From Dugong dugon (Eukaryota > Chordata > Mammalia > Sirenia > Dugongidae), in contig CM057467.1 in the NCBI GenBank assembly GCA_030035585.1, positions 66,266,941 to 66,330,940 of the forward strand: a stretch of DNA of 64,000 nt. Direction: 5' to 3'. Both the position numbers and the translations under genes were made by a program. Positions 24,041 to 33,729 of this stretch are shown in pieces. The stretch's first letter is position 1. Every line of letters begins with the position of its first letter. The notes below the pieces were generated by a model. It was not told the origin of the DNA and made no database searches. It was given only the letters and a program-made list of their open reading frames with translations.

Positions 24041-24524
24041 GTAGGATATAAATAATGAAAATAGCTGCTGTTTTTCTACTGCAAAGTGCCAGACACTATG
24101 ACAAGTGTCTTCTGCCCATTTTACATTGGCAAAGATTTTATGTATAAATCTTGTTTGGTATAGGTATCCAGCCTCTCTTCCTCCCCCAGCTCTATAAAAA
24201 GATCACACTGTTTACCCTCTCAGCTTCTTCTTTTTTTCCACCCTTTACGGCCAGCCTGTCTCCCAGAAAGTTCCCTGAACTTTTGTGGTGCTGATTCAAA
24301 GAATAAGCTGACCTGAGCAATGGAAATGAAGGCGAACATAATCAGTTAAGAAGCTAAATTGACCTGTATGATAAAAACCTCCCCAAACTGAAGGGCAGGA
24401 GGTTTGAAAAGAAAAGAAAAGAAAGCTAAAGTGTAATGTGTAGAAAGAGGTTTTGAATTTTATTTTGTTTTGGTGGCAGGAGCAGTCATTAGGAATAATC
24501 TATGTTTTCATGGAGTAAGAGGTA
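24041..24524. other. No gene seen
   Basis: Unassigned. An (AAAAG)n-like stretch lies near 24409-24424. Confidence 0.4.
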
Positions 24525-24780
24525 ATGTAACACTATAGCATAGTGGTTAGGAATATAGAGCCAGATTCCCTACATTTAACTTTCAGCTCATTCACTTAGT
24601 TAATAATGTGACCTTAGGAGTTACTTAAACTCTGCATGCCTCAGTTTTCTCACCTATGCTATTGTTTCCTATAAATGGGGATGGTGGTGACACTTAATTC
24701 CTTGGACCAACACAAGAGGTAAGTCGTTTAATGTCTGCAAATTACCTGATACACAGTGAGCACTGTTGGAATGTTTTATC
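24525..24780 (+). repeat. MIR SINE, near full length
   Basis: 'actatagcatagtggttagg', 'aatatagagccagattccct', 'gtgaccttaggagttactta', 'tgcctcagttttctcaccta' and 'tgatacacagtgagcactgt' run through most of the MIR consensus. Confidence 0.8.
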
Positions 24781-24885
24781 TCATTTTCATGTTTGTATCC
24801 TTCTTTAGGCTGTGAGAAACTAGATTATAGGAGTCAAATCTGATTACTCTTTGTGCTTTCAGTTTCTAGCATGGGATCTGGTTCT

Positions 24886-25083
24886 AACCTAGTTGCTGTC
24901 TAGTCAGCGCCAACTCATGGTAAGTCGTGTGTGTCAGAGTAAAACTATGCTCCATTGGGTTTTAAATGGCTGTCCCCTTTTGGAAGCAGATCACCAGCCT
25001 TTCTTCTGAGGTACCTCTGGGTAGACTTGAACCACCAACCTATTGGATAGTATATGAGCGTTTAACCATTTGTACCACCCAGG
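24886..25083 (-). repeat. AfroSINE, antisense
   Basis: 'gttgctgtctagtcagcgcc', 'aactatgctccattgggttt', 'ggaagcagatcaccagcctt', 'ggtagacttgaaccaccaac' and 'accatttgtaccacccaggg' define an antisense copy of the longer subtype. Confidence 0.88.
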
Positions 25084-25471
25084 GAGAGTTATCAGATGAA
25101 TAAGACTTCATACATTCTCCTTTCTCTACAAACCCATTCCACTCAAAACCATTCCTATTAGTTCTTGAGCTAGAGTTTCTCAGCTTTAGCTCAGGGGTTC
25201 CTGAGCAAATTTCTGGGACATGCCAGCAAAACCAAGAGTTTACTGGTTTCTCTTTCCAGGGGTCAGAGAGAAAAGAGGCTAAACCAAGGCCAAACAGAAG
25301 AATGTTAATAAGCAAAGACAATAGATGAAAGGAGGTAAGACAAGGAGAGGTGCAAATACAGAAAATATTTGTCAAAAGTAACTACTGTCTGCTCCTTTAA
25401 TACCGAGATATTTTGGAGGGTTCCTTGTCAAATATCTGCTTCATTTCTAGCTTCATAAAGAATAGAATGAA
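25084..25471. other. No gene seen
   Basis: Unassigned. The 111-codon minus frame (25040-25375) runs out of the SINE and shows no domain. The sequence ends in the left target duplication of the AKIP1 retrocopy (25464-25477, overlapping its A-tail). Confidence 0.45.
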
Positions 25472-26483
25472 CTTTTTTTTTCCTCTTCATTTCCAAATCT
25501 CTCCCTTTATTATCATAATTAACCTTTGCTTAGAAAGCAAGCACTAAAAACTGCTCAGACAGCACCATTGCATTATTACTTTCAGGCAAAAGTGAGTGGG
25601 GGCCTTCTACACGCTCAAGTTAAAGTAGGCACAGAGAGACAGACTCCAGTTTCTAGGAAGGCTGAACCTCTACAGTCAGCACGAAAAGGAGAATTAATGT
25701 GTAAATATTAGGAGACTCATACAGTGGCTTCATTCTCCTGGCTACTTAAAAAGAGATGATGTGAGGCCCAGGTAATGGTCAGCATCATACAGGGAAGACC
25801 AAGTCCACGCTTTGTCCTGAATCAACTGCTACCACATGAGTCTTCTTGGATAAGTCATCTGAACCCACAGTGACAGAATAGGTCCCTGGATATACTTCTG
25901 TGTAGAGGTCCTTAGAGATGTTCTCAGCAGGTTGAGATGCTTTTAGGTTACACTGTGATGCTTGATAGATGCCTTCAACTCCACCATTCCTCGTTTCTGA
26001 GCACCAGGATGGCTTTGACTTCCCTCTGTGGTAACAATAGATGTGAGTTGCCCCTTCTTCCTCTGGCACAGATGAATAATATTTCCCACACTGACTTGAA
26101 GCATAGTCCATGAATTCAGCCATTGTTTTGAAGAAAGCACTGAGGGTTGGGTATCTTTCTTCTCTCTCTTGGGAGAAGGCGCTGGGGGTCAGCAGCAGGC
26201 CATCTTTCTTGGTCCGGCCCTGCAGGGGCAAGAACCCCCATTCTGCCTGTGGGGAGCTCCACTGAATGCCAGTTCACTTGTCTCAGCCCACTCCAGCACT
26301 CCTTGACCCAGCCTAGCTGAACGCTGCAGACTAAGTTGGTCCACCCCGTTCAGCTACGCGACCGCCAGACAGTTGTCCATGTCTCCCAGGGGACACATAT
26401 ACACATACGGGTATTTAGCAGGGCTTCAGCAGCCCAGCTCTGGATCGGGGTCTGGGCCTCTCTCCTCCCCCACGTGACCATCC
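25472..26483 (-). pseudogene. AKIP1: AKIP1 processed pseudogene
   Basis: This is an intronless, decayed copy of AKIP1 (A-kinase interacting protein 1, also BCA3), a nuclear partner of the PKA catalytic subunit. The former ATG is at 26380-26378 and the former stop at 25787-25785. The N-terminus keeps 'MDNCLAVA', then a TAG at codon 9 (26356-26354), then 'LNGVDQLSLQRSARL'. The middle is readable only in a third frame ('RMGVLAPAGP', 'PAADPQRLLP'). After another shift near 26165 the C-terminal part is open to the end: 'TMAEFMDYASSQCGKYYSSV', 'ASQPAENISKDLY', 'EVYPGTYSVTVGS', 'KKTHVVAVDSGQSVDLVFPV'. At least two frameshifts and one stop therefore kill it. The 3' side carries AATAAA (minus strand, 25511-25506) and an A9 tail (25481-25473). 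Matching AAAAA..TTCATTCT duplications flank it at 26484-26498 and 25464-25477, which marks L1-mediated retrocopying. There are no introns and no promoter of its own. Confidence 0.93.
25473..25511 (-). terminator. Retained polyadenylation signal and A-tail of the AKIP1 retrocopy
   Basis: TTTATT on the plus strand (25506-25511) is AATAAA on the minus strand. The T9 run 25473-25481 lies about 25 nt downstream in the minus-strand sense, the normal distance from signal to cleavage. It is a fossil of the parent mRNA's 3' end and has no present role. Confidence 0.8.
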
Positions 26484-26498
26484 AGAATGAATGTTTTT
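26484..26498. repeat. Target-site duplication, 5' side of AKIP1 retrocopy
   Basis: On the minus strand this reads 'AAAAACATTCATTCT', preceded by TT, a canonical L1 endonuclease TT/AAAA target. Its partner 'AAAAAGTTCATTCT' lies at 25464-25477 and merges with the A-tail. The two differ by a small indel or substitution, suggesting moderate age. Confidence 0.75.
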
Positions 26499-27339
26499 AA
26501 TATGAAAGTATTCCAACACAAATTCTAACTACCACTAAACCCAGAAGTAACTTTCCACTCTAAAATTCTCTCTTGCCTATCTACACTAAGTGGACTAAAC
26601 AACTGTATGTTTGATTCCTAACTGGTACTTTTTAATTAATTCATTAGTTAGTTAATGATCCTTCCCTAATCCAAGGACTCCAATACCATACCATCATTCA
26701 ACTCACATTTCCAGGCCATGCTAGGTCAGGGAATCAATGGCTCCTGTCTTCTAAAGTCAGAGAGGAAGGAGTTTTGTTTCAATTTTACAACCAGGGGTTA
26801 AAGCAGAGAGCATATTTAAGAAAGCAGTTAAATCCCACCATTTATTTCTCTATCATGATCTCACTTGAACACTTTATAAAAAAAGTACTTCCCGACCACA
26901 CTTTTCTGCTGAAAATTTGTGAGGGAAAATCTATAATGAGGTCTGATTATTGGAAGCTTAAAATTTCTTCTGAGGCATGTATTTTAGAAATAATGAGGGC
27001 TTGAAGCCACTTTGACAATAGGTCTGATTTGACCCGACTGATTAAAAGGGTCAACAGAAGTTCATATTTTTCTTCCCTTAGGAAAAATTTAAGAAAAATA
27101 CGTCTTCAGTGCCTATATTAGGATATCTTTGTGATTAGAAGACTCTCAGCTCAGCAAGAGCTGAGCAAAAAAGTTCTCTAGTGAAAGAAGCTGTAGTGCT
27201 CAACTCTAGCACTTAATTACAATTTTTCCTTGCCACTGAAATGCACTTCTCCAGTGTGTGCTGCGATTGAAGGTCTTCCTTCTCTTTAACTGATATATGC
27301 TCACAAAATGTAATCATAAGGAATGCTATATTTTTTTGC
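26499..27339. other. No gene seen
   Basis: Unassigned AT-rich DNA. The 76-codon frame at 26774-27004 shows no domain. Near 27147, 'ctcagctcagcaagagctgag' contains a short inverted repeat (ctcagctc / gagctgag). Confidence 0.4.
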
Positions 27340-28045
27340 ATTTTTTAAATAATTTATTTAATTTATTTTTGTTATTGTTGAGAATATATACAGCAGAACA
27401 TACACTAATTCAACAGTTTCTACATGTACAATTCAGCAACACTGATTACATTCTTCAAGCTGTGTAACCATTCTCACCCTCCTTTTCTGAGTTGTTCCTC
27501 CCCCATTAACATAAACTCACCAGCCCCTAAGTTTCCTTTCTAATCTTTTGAGCTGCTGTTGTCAATTTGACCCCATATAGATCTTAAAAGAGCACAATGC
27601 TCAAAACAGACATTCCTTGCTAGTTTAACTAAAGTATTGTTTGGTTTTAAGAAGCCTTCAGGGGATATTTTTGGTTTAACGTTTAAAGATTATTTTAGGG
27701 CAGTAGTTTTGGGAGTTCATCTAGCCTCTGTGGCTCCAGAAAATCTGAATTCTATGAGAATATAAAATTCTGTTCTGCATTTTCCCCCTTTTGGCCTAGA
27801 TTATTCCATAGACTCTTTGATCAAACGTTCAGTAATGGTAGCCAGACACCATTCAGTTCCTCTGTTCTCATGGCAAAGGAGGCAGTTGATCATGGAGGCA
27901 ATTAGCCACACACTCCATTTCCTCCATTCCTGATTGTCCTTCCTCCGTTGTTCAAGCAAATAGAGATCAATTGTGCCTTGGATAGCTGCTTGCAAACTTT
28001 TAAGACCCCCGGCACTATGCAATGAACTAAGAGGAGTGCTACATT
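27340..28045 (-). mobile_element. L1 3' UTR fragment, antisense (second type of terminus)
   Basis: The T-rich left end is followed by 'gagaatatatacagcagaac', 'acagtttctacatgtacaat', 'tcagcaacactgattacatt' and 'gtgtaaccattctcaccctc'. That is the same module as 50508-50607 inside the full-length L1. Further in, 'cagctgcttgcaaacttttaagaccc'-like text (27985-28008) matches 'gctcacaggcttttaagacc' at 51189 of that L1. It is 5'-truncated. Confidence 0.75.
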
Positions 28046-28187
28046 TTTTATGGAGATAGAAATGTAACCAACAAACTTCAAATAGGGTCCAAAAAGATGG
28101 TCACTCATAATTTTGTTTTAGATAATGAATTCATTCATGTGTGCATGAGTACAATGAAATGCAGGTGCATCTGTGTGTACATGTAAA

Positions 28188-28213
28188 CACACACACACAC
28201 ACACAAACACACA
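28188..28213. repeat. (CA)n microsatellite
   Basis: An AC dinucleotide run with one AAAC interruption. Confidence 0.9.
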
Positions 28214-28466
28214 CATCTTGAAAGAAAATCATCAATATATTTCAGCATTTTAGGTGTCAAGAGAACTTTTTTGGGAGAAGTAGCTACCTTAATAGCTACC
28301 TGATGAGTATTTCTGTTTATCTTAGTTCAGGTAGGAAGCCTTTAGTGCTACTTTTTAATTTTTATTTTTTTGCTTAAATTATCTTTGAAGGAGATTTTTG
28401 ATTATTATATCAAGAGTACTTGAGAACATTCTCTATAGCCAAGAATTTTGACCAGGCTTAGACTCG

Positions 28467-28501
28467 AGGGGGTGGGGGTGGGGGTGGGAGTGGGGAGGTG
28501 G
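28467..28501 (+). repeat. G-rich tandem tract, G-quadruplex-compatible
   Basis: Repeated G4-G5 runs separated by single T ('gagggggtgggggtgggggt' followed by 'gggagtggggaggtggg') meet the pattern of at least four G3+ runs with short loops on the plus strand. No gene start lies nearby. Confidence 0.8.
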
Positions 28502-28544
28502 GAACTCAATCAAACAAAAAAAAACAGCAGCCAAGATTAGATTT

Positions 28545-28735
28545 AGAACAACGGGTTTGGAGTCAGATAGCCATGGAATGAGCTATAGTTCCGCCACTTA
28601 CAGCTATACAATCTCAGCTAAACTCTATAACTATTTGAGGCCTTAGTTTTTCCATCTGTAAAGTGTGGATAATGCTAATGCATAGCTCACGTAGTCAATA
28701 AATGAGTATCTGAACTGTGTATTATTATTATTGTT
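28545..28735 (+). repeat. MIR SINE
   Basis: 'gggtttggagtcagatagcc', 'agttccgccacttacagcta', 'gaggccttagtttttccatc' and 'tgtaaagtgtggataatgct' follow MIR order. Confidence 0.75.
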
Positions 28736-28904
28736 TGATTCTGCCTCTACTTGCTTGACCTAACCTCATCTGCTCTAGTGTTTCAATTCCTGCCAATAAA
28801 AATAAGCAGGTAGACCCTCAACTAATAAATATGCTATGTATTTGAGGTCATTTATGAGTCAGTTGCTTGAATATTGTGATTTTTTTTTCCCAGTATTAAT
28901 AACA

Positions 28905-29085
28905 ACTAGCTCATTTCAAGCACCTATTCTTTGCCAGGCCCCGTGTAAATGCCTCACATGCATTATGCCTTTTAATCTGCATAACAGCTCCGCAAAAATT
29001 TACCGAATGAACAACTAAGGCTCAGTAAGGTTATTTTCCAAGGTCACATGGATAGTATGTGGTAAAGCCAAACACAACCCAGGTC
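28905..29085 (-). repeat. MIR SINE, antisense
   Basis: 'gcacctattctttgccaggc', 'ttaatctgcataacagctcc', 'aactaaggctcagtaaggtt' and 'ccaaggtcacatggatagta' are reversed MIR text. This is a head-to-head neighbour of the MIR at 28545. Confidence 0.75.
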
Positions 29086-30699
29086 TTTGCAACTCAAAAG
29101 TCCCTGCTCTTTTTCCCAGGACCATCTTACCTTTAAATAGTATAAAAGAAAAGTAGCAATCAGGTAAAGGATGAATCAGACATGAGGCCAGCTTGCAGAA
29201 ACCCACTAAGTTTAGAATGTAGCTAACATTTAGGCTTATTGTTTCTCTGTGTTGTGTTTCTCTTAGGATGCTTCCAGTTACAATTAATGGAATAATCTGA
29301 CTCAAAAAAGTTTACCAGTTGAGGAAATTAATCGTCTCGCCAGGGTTAGGAGCTCTGATATTAGTACAATTGATAGCACGACGGTAGCTTCAAGGCTCAA
29401 GATTCTTTCCACTTCTCTCTTATTTTTTTGGTGTGAGTTTCACTTTCAGGCTGTAGCAAGCCAATTTCTCAATGTTCAGATGTCACATAGGGATGCCTCT
29501 TACTGTATCTCTTTCTTAGCTGTGATTAAGATAAATGACTTCTTTTCCAGAAGTCTTGGTAGACTTTTAAAAATATATATATCCCATTGACTAGGACTGA
29601 ATCACACTCGTTTCTAAACCAGTCAATGGCAAGTGTTTGGGGATCATCATGACTGACTTAGTCTAAACGTTTAGAATGGAATCAGATGGATGCTGGGAAC
29701 CAATAACTCTTCATATCAGTCTATATGGGGAGCCAGGATGAAAATGGAGCCACAGGGAGAGATCTTACAATATTTCTGCACTTTAGTGGATAATATTCTA
29801 ACTTCTCTGTAGATGAGTAGTGTCCTGTTCCCTGTTGTGGTGGCCACTCCTGCTTGGAAATAGGGGAACAAGACTAATGAACTCTTCTACAATTGAGACT
29901 GTTTCTTCTAGTAGTTTGTGTATGTGATGGAGTCTATTCGATATTTGAAGTAGGTGTCTATAAAGCCATGGGAGACTTGACTTTAGCCCAGTTTCTCAGC
30001 CCTGGAAGACTTCTAATTAAACAGGGATGGTTATTGGATAATTATACAAACTTATTTAGGACAACCACTTGCATAGGATGAATATATATCCATAATGCCA
30101 AAGACTTACTGATAAGAGATTCATTAAACAGTAATATTTTAAGAATTGAAACAGACCTGATTTGTGTTGAACAGAAATTTCATGAGCTCAGATATACCAG
30201 AGTAGATATCTGATTTCATCTCTCTTCCCCTCCCTTTCCTCTTTCCTTATTACCTTTATCTCTTTAGCAACAATGTAATTTGGAAAATATGTTTGACCTT
30301 TAATTTTGGAAACTGGTTATTTTAAATTCTTTATAAATGCAAAATTGTGCCCAGCATTTGAAGGCAGCCTCCTTGTTGTCCCTAAGACTTTTCCAATTTA
30401 AATGTACTATTTTTCTTAACCATCTTTCATGCAATATGGTCCTCTCAAAATCCTGTTTGCCAAATGGTGTGCCTGCTTCATGTTGTCAGTGTCTATTTTA
30501 AAATTTAATGCTAATAATGAGGCATAATATCTCAGATATAGTTATATATGTTTGGAATATAGTTAGAATTTTTTTTTGAAATGGCAAATAAAGTTTATCA
30601 TATAAAGCTCCCATAATCAAACATGTTTTGCAACAGATACTTGCTTGTTCTGGTCAAGGGTCTATAGCTTGTAAAAAACAGTAACTTACTGAGATAGTT
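29086..30699. other. No gene seen; possible old repeat at 29440-29800
   Basis: The segment at 29440-29800 ('aggactgaatcacactcg', 'aaccagtcaatggcaagtg', 'gaatcagatggatgctggga') recalls the unnamed ancient repeat at 18535. The minus-strand frame at 29015-29305 is a chance frame. The rest is unassigned. Confidence 0.35.
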
Positions 30700-30985
30700 C
30701 AAATAAGTGGGGATTTTATTGAAAAGTGAGAAGGGAATTACAAAGCAAGGTCAGTACTAATGTGGTAATATACCTGGAAACTAAGTCAGGCACCAAGGTC
30801 ATCTCTCAGAGAAAGCTTTTATGGAGAACGTGATGTTTAAAATGAATTATAAGGAAGAGCGGGTTTGCTAAGAAGATGAAAAACAGGAAAAGGATCATCT
30901 ATGGATGTGGAAGGGCAAAGATAAGAAAAAACAAACGGTGTGTTTGAAGAATTTCAAATAGCCTTATATTATTAAAAGTTCGGTT
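30700..30985 (+). repeat. Ancient mammalian repeat fragment, family not named
   Basis: 'gaacgtgatgtttaaaatga', 'ggatcatctatggatgtgga' and 'agggcaaagataag' fit a widespread ancient repeat whose later part recurs at 37050-37900, 42430-43350 and 61080-61265 of this window. I recognise the recurring text but cannot name the family securely. Confidence 0.45.
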
Positions 30986-31084
30986 GCAAGAGATGAGCAA
31001 TCTAGAAATTCTGAGAATATAATTCATTCATTAGACCAGAGATGACATTACTTTATGCAACAGAATCAACCAATTACTTTTTTC

Positions 31085-32697
31085 TTTTGATTTTATGCAT
31101 CTATATATATATACATATATATATACACACACACATATATATATAAACTGAGATGTAATTCACCGACACTGAAATGTACAGATCTTAAGTTATGAGTTTT
31201 GATAAAATGCATACACTCATGTAATCATCTCTATCAATATATGGAGCCCTGGTGGTGTAATAGTTAAGAACTTGGCTGCTAACCAAAAGGTAGGCAGTTT
31301 GAATCCACCAGCTGCTCCTTGGAAACCCTATGGGGCAGTTCTACTCTGTCCGATAGGGTCTCTATGAGTCGGGATCAAGTCTACGACAATTTTTTTTTTA
31401 ATCTATCTGTCTATATATTTATATATATATAAATCCATCACCCAAGAAAGCTCTAATTGCTCCTTATTGCAATCAGTCCCCCAAGCCCTCAGTCCCCAGC
31501 TCCAGCAACCACTGTTTGTATATCTTTCAGCATAGATTAGTGTTTTAATTCTAGAATTTTGGATGAATGGAATCATACAATATGTACTCTTTTATGTTTG
31601 CCTTCTTTCACAGATAATTTTTTGAGATTTATATATGCTATTGCATGTATCAGTAATTTATTACTTTTTATTGCTGAATAGAATTCTATTGCATATCTAT
31701 ACCATAATTTGTCTATTCAGTCTTATATTGATGGACATTTACGGTGTTTCCAGTTTTAATTATTACGACCACTGTTGTATATGTCTTTTTGTAGATACAT
31801 GTTTCCATTTCTTTTGAATAAATATTTAGGATTAGTATTGCTGGGTCATAGGGCTAAGTATATTTTCCAGCCTACTGTAACATTTACACTTCCATGAACA
31901 AATCAAATCCTCAGGAACATTTGGTATTGACATGATTTTAAAATTTTTACAATTCTAACAAGTGTGTAGCGATGTCTTATTGCGATTTTAATTTTCATTT
32001 CTCTAAGGATTATGATGTTTCACACTTTTTCGTTTGTTACTGGCCATTCCTATGTCTTCCTTATTGATCTGTTCAAGTGTTTTTCCCAGTTTTAATAGGG
32101 TCATTTTTATTTATTACTAAATTGTAGGAGTTCTTTATATATTGTGGATATGTCCTGTGCAAAAAAAATATGTTTTGTGACTATTTTTCCCAATCTATAA
32201 CTTACATATGATTTCCTATACTGTGCCTTTTGGTGGGCATTTTAATTTTGATAAAGTCTAATATGCCAATTTATCTTTTTAATGATTAGTATTTTTTATG
32301 TCCTATCCAAAAATGTTTTGTCAATCCTAGGCTGCCGAAATATTCTCCTGTATGTTCTAGAATTTTAGCTGTTATGCTTATGTGTACAATTCATCTCAAA
32401 ATAGTCTCAAAATAGTCTTTGTGTGTGGTGTGAGGTAAAATTCAAGGCTCTCCACTCCCCAGTGTGAATGCTCAATTGTTCCAGCACCATTTGTTTGAAA
32501 GATTTTTCTTACCCCATTGGATTGTTTAGTGACTTTGTAGAAAATCAATTGAACTTATGTTTCTCTACTTCTGGTCTCTATATTTAGTTCTCTTGAATGA
32601 TTTTTTGTCTCTTTATATCACTACTACATTGTTTTGATTAGCGCAATAAGTTTGGAAGAAAATGGTATGAACCCTCCAACTTTTTTTTCTTAAACAT
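31085..32697 (-). mobile_element. Old L1 3' half (3' UTR and ORF2 C-terminus), antisense
   Basis: From 31140 the plus strand reads 'ctgagatgtaattcaccgac', typical of reversed L1M 3' ends, with a (TA)n/(CA)n tract before it. From about 31620 it aligns by eye with the ORF2 C-terminal part of the full-length L1 (for example 'ctgggtcatagggctaagta' and 'ccagcaccatttgtttgaaa' against 'ccagcaccatttgttaaaaa' at 52556). Frames are heavily broken. The homology stops at about 32697 ('ccctccaactttt'), where ORF1-like text begins. An AfroSINE interrupts it at 31242-31398. Confidence 0.8.
31242..31398 (+). repeat. AfroSINE inside old L1
   Basis: 'ggagccctggtggtgtaata', 'ctgctaaccaaaaggtaggc', 'caccagctgctccttggaaa', 'ccctatggggcagttctact' and 'tctatgagtcgggatcaagt' define a short-subtype copy followed by a T-rich tail. 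It lies inside the antisense L1 3' region and is younger than it. Confidence 0.92.
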
Positions 32698-33480
32698 TCT
32701 TTCCTCCAGTTGCGTGTAAGTTTGGTCACTTAATATTGTCCCACAGTTCACTGATTGTTAACATTATTTCAGTCTTTTTTTTTCTTTCTGTTTTTCAATT
32801 TGGATAGTTTATTTTATTATGACTTTGTTTTCTTCTCCAGTATCTAACTGGCTATTAATCTCATCCAATATATATTGTATTTCAGATACTGTGTTTTTCA
32901 TTTCTAAATTTTTTTGTCTTTTTTTATATATCTTCCATATCGTTCCTCATCATACTTATGTGTTCCTCTCCATTTTTGACCATATATATTTTAGATTGTT
33001 TTAATAATCTTGCCTATCAATTCTATTATTTATGTCATTTACAGTTCTGATTGTATTTTCTCCTTCTTATAGATTTATTTTCCTGCTTCTTTGCATTTTC
33101 AATTTTAGGTTGTTCGGTGACAGATTTTTAGCTTATATATTTTTGGACTTCATTCTGGGGTGCACTTAAGTTCCTTAGAGTGAATTAGAGTCTTTCAAAA
33201 TTTGTTTTCAAGTTTTGTTAGGATGGGCTCAGACCAGTATTTAGTTTAGGACTAATCTGACAACTTTTCTGAGGCAATATGCTACTGAGACTCCACCTAT
33301 TATCCCATGTTTCACGTTTTTGCACGCTGGCTGGTAGAAACATGAATTCTTCTGGGTTCTGTCTGAGACTGGAGGATTATTCCATGTGTTGTTTTGGGTG
33401 AATCTTTCCCTAGACTTGATCATTTCTGCAAACATACATGAAAATCAACATTCAACCAAAGACTCAAGGGTCTTCTCTGT
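32698..33480 (-). mobile_element. Old L1/HAL1-type 5' end (ORF1 part and 5' UTR), antisense
   Basis: The A-rich minus strand at 32780-33050 reads like an eroded L1 ORF1 coiled-coil region. 33100-33480 is a 5' UTR-like block, including 'gttttcaagttttgttagga' near 33207, which recurs at the other 5' end ('gttttcaagctttgttagga' near 36337). It joins the ORF2 C-terminus directly at 32697, with no polymerase or endonuclease region between. Confidence 0.65.
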
Positions 33481-33729
33481 AGATCTGCAGAACTCTCTAT
33501 TTGTGTTACTCTAGACCTCCTCCCCTCTGTTACTCTAGACAACTATTCTAGCCTCCTTGATGGGTCACTTACTGGGACCACCTCATTGGTTTTCCTTTTT
33601 GTAAGGATCACTGTCCTAAGTTTTCTCTTATTCAGTGTTTTAGAACTTTTGAATCATATTGTTTGTTCAATGTTCTCTTTGTTTAGTGCAGAAGAATAAA
33701 CCTATCCCATGACCAGAAGTAGAAGACTT
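33481..33729. other. Short unassigned block between two L1 pieces
   Basis: Text at 33520-33720 ('gttactctagac' recurring twice) is not clearly L1 and may be 5' UTR. Confidence 0.3.

Noticed and set aside
23586-24044. 152-codon plus-strand open frame
   Set aside because: It lies antisense to an RTE/BovB LINE. The minus strand carries the real, decayed polymerase text.
25785-26231. AKIP1-like 148-codon frame as a functional gene
   Set aside because: The upstream coding part has a stop and is in other frames, introns are absent, and an A-tail with target duplications is present. It is a retropseudogene, and this frame lacks the native start.
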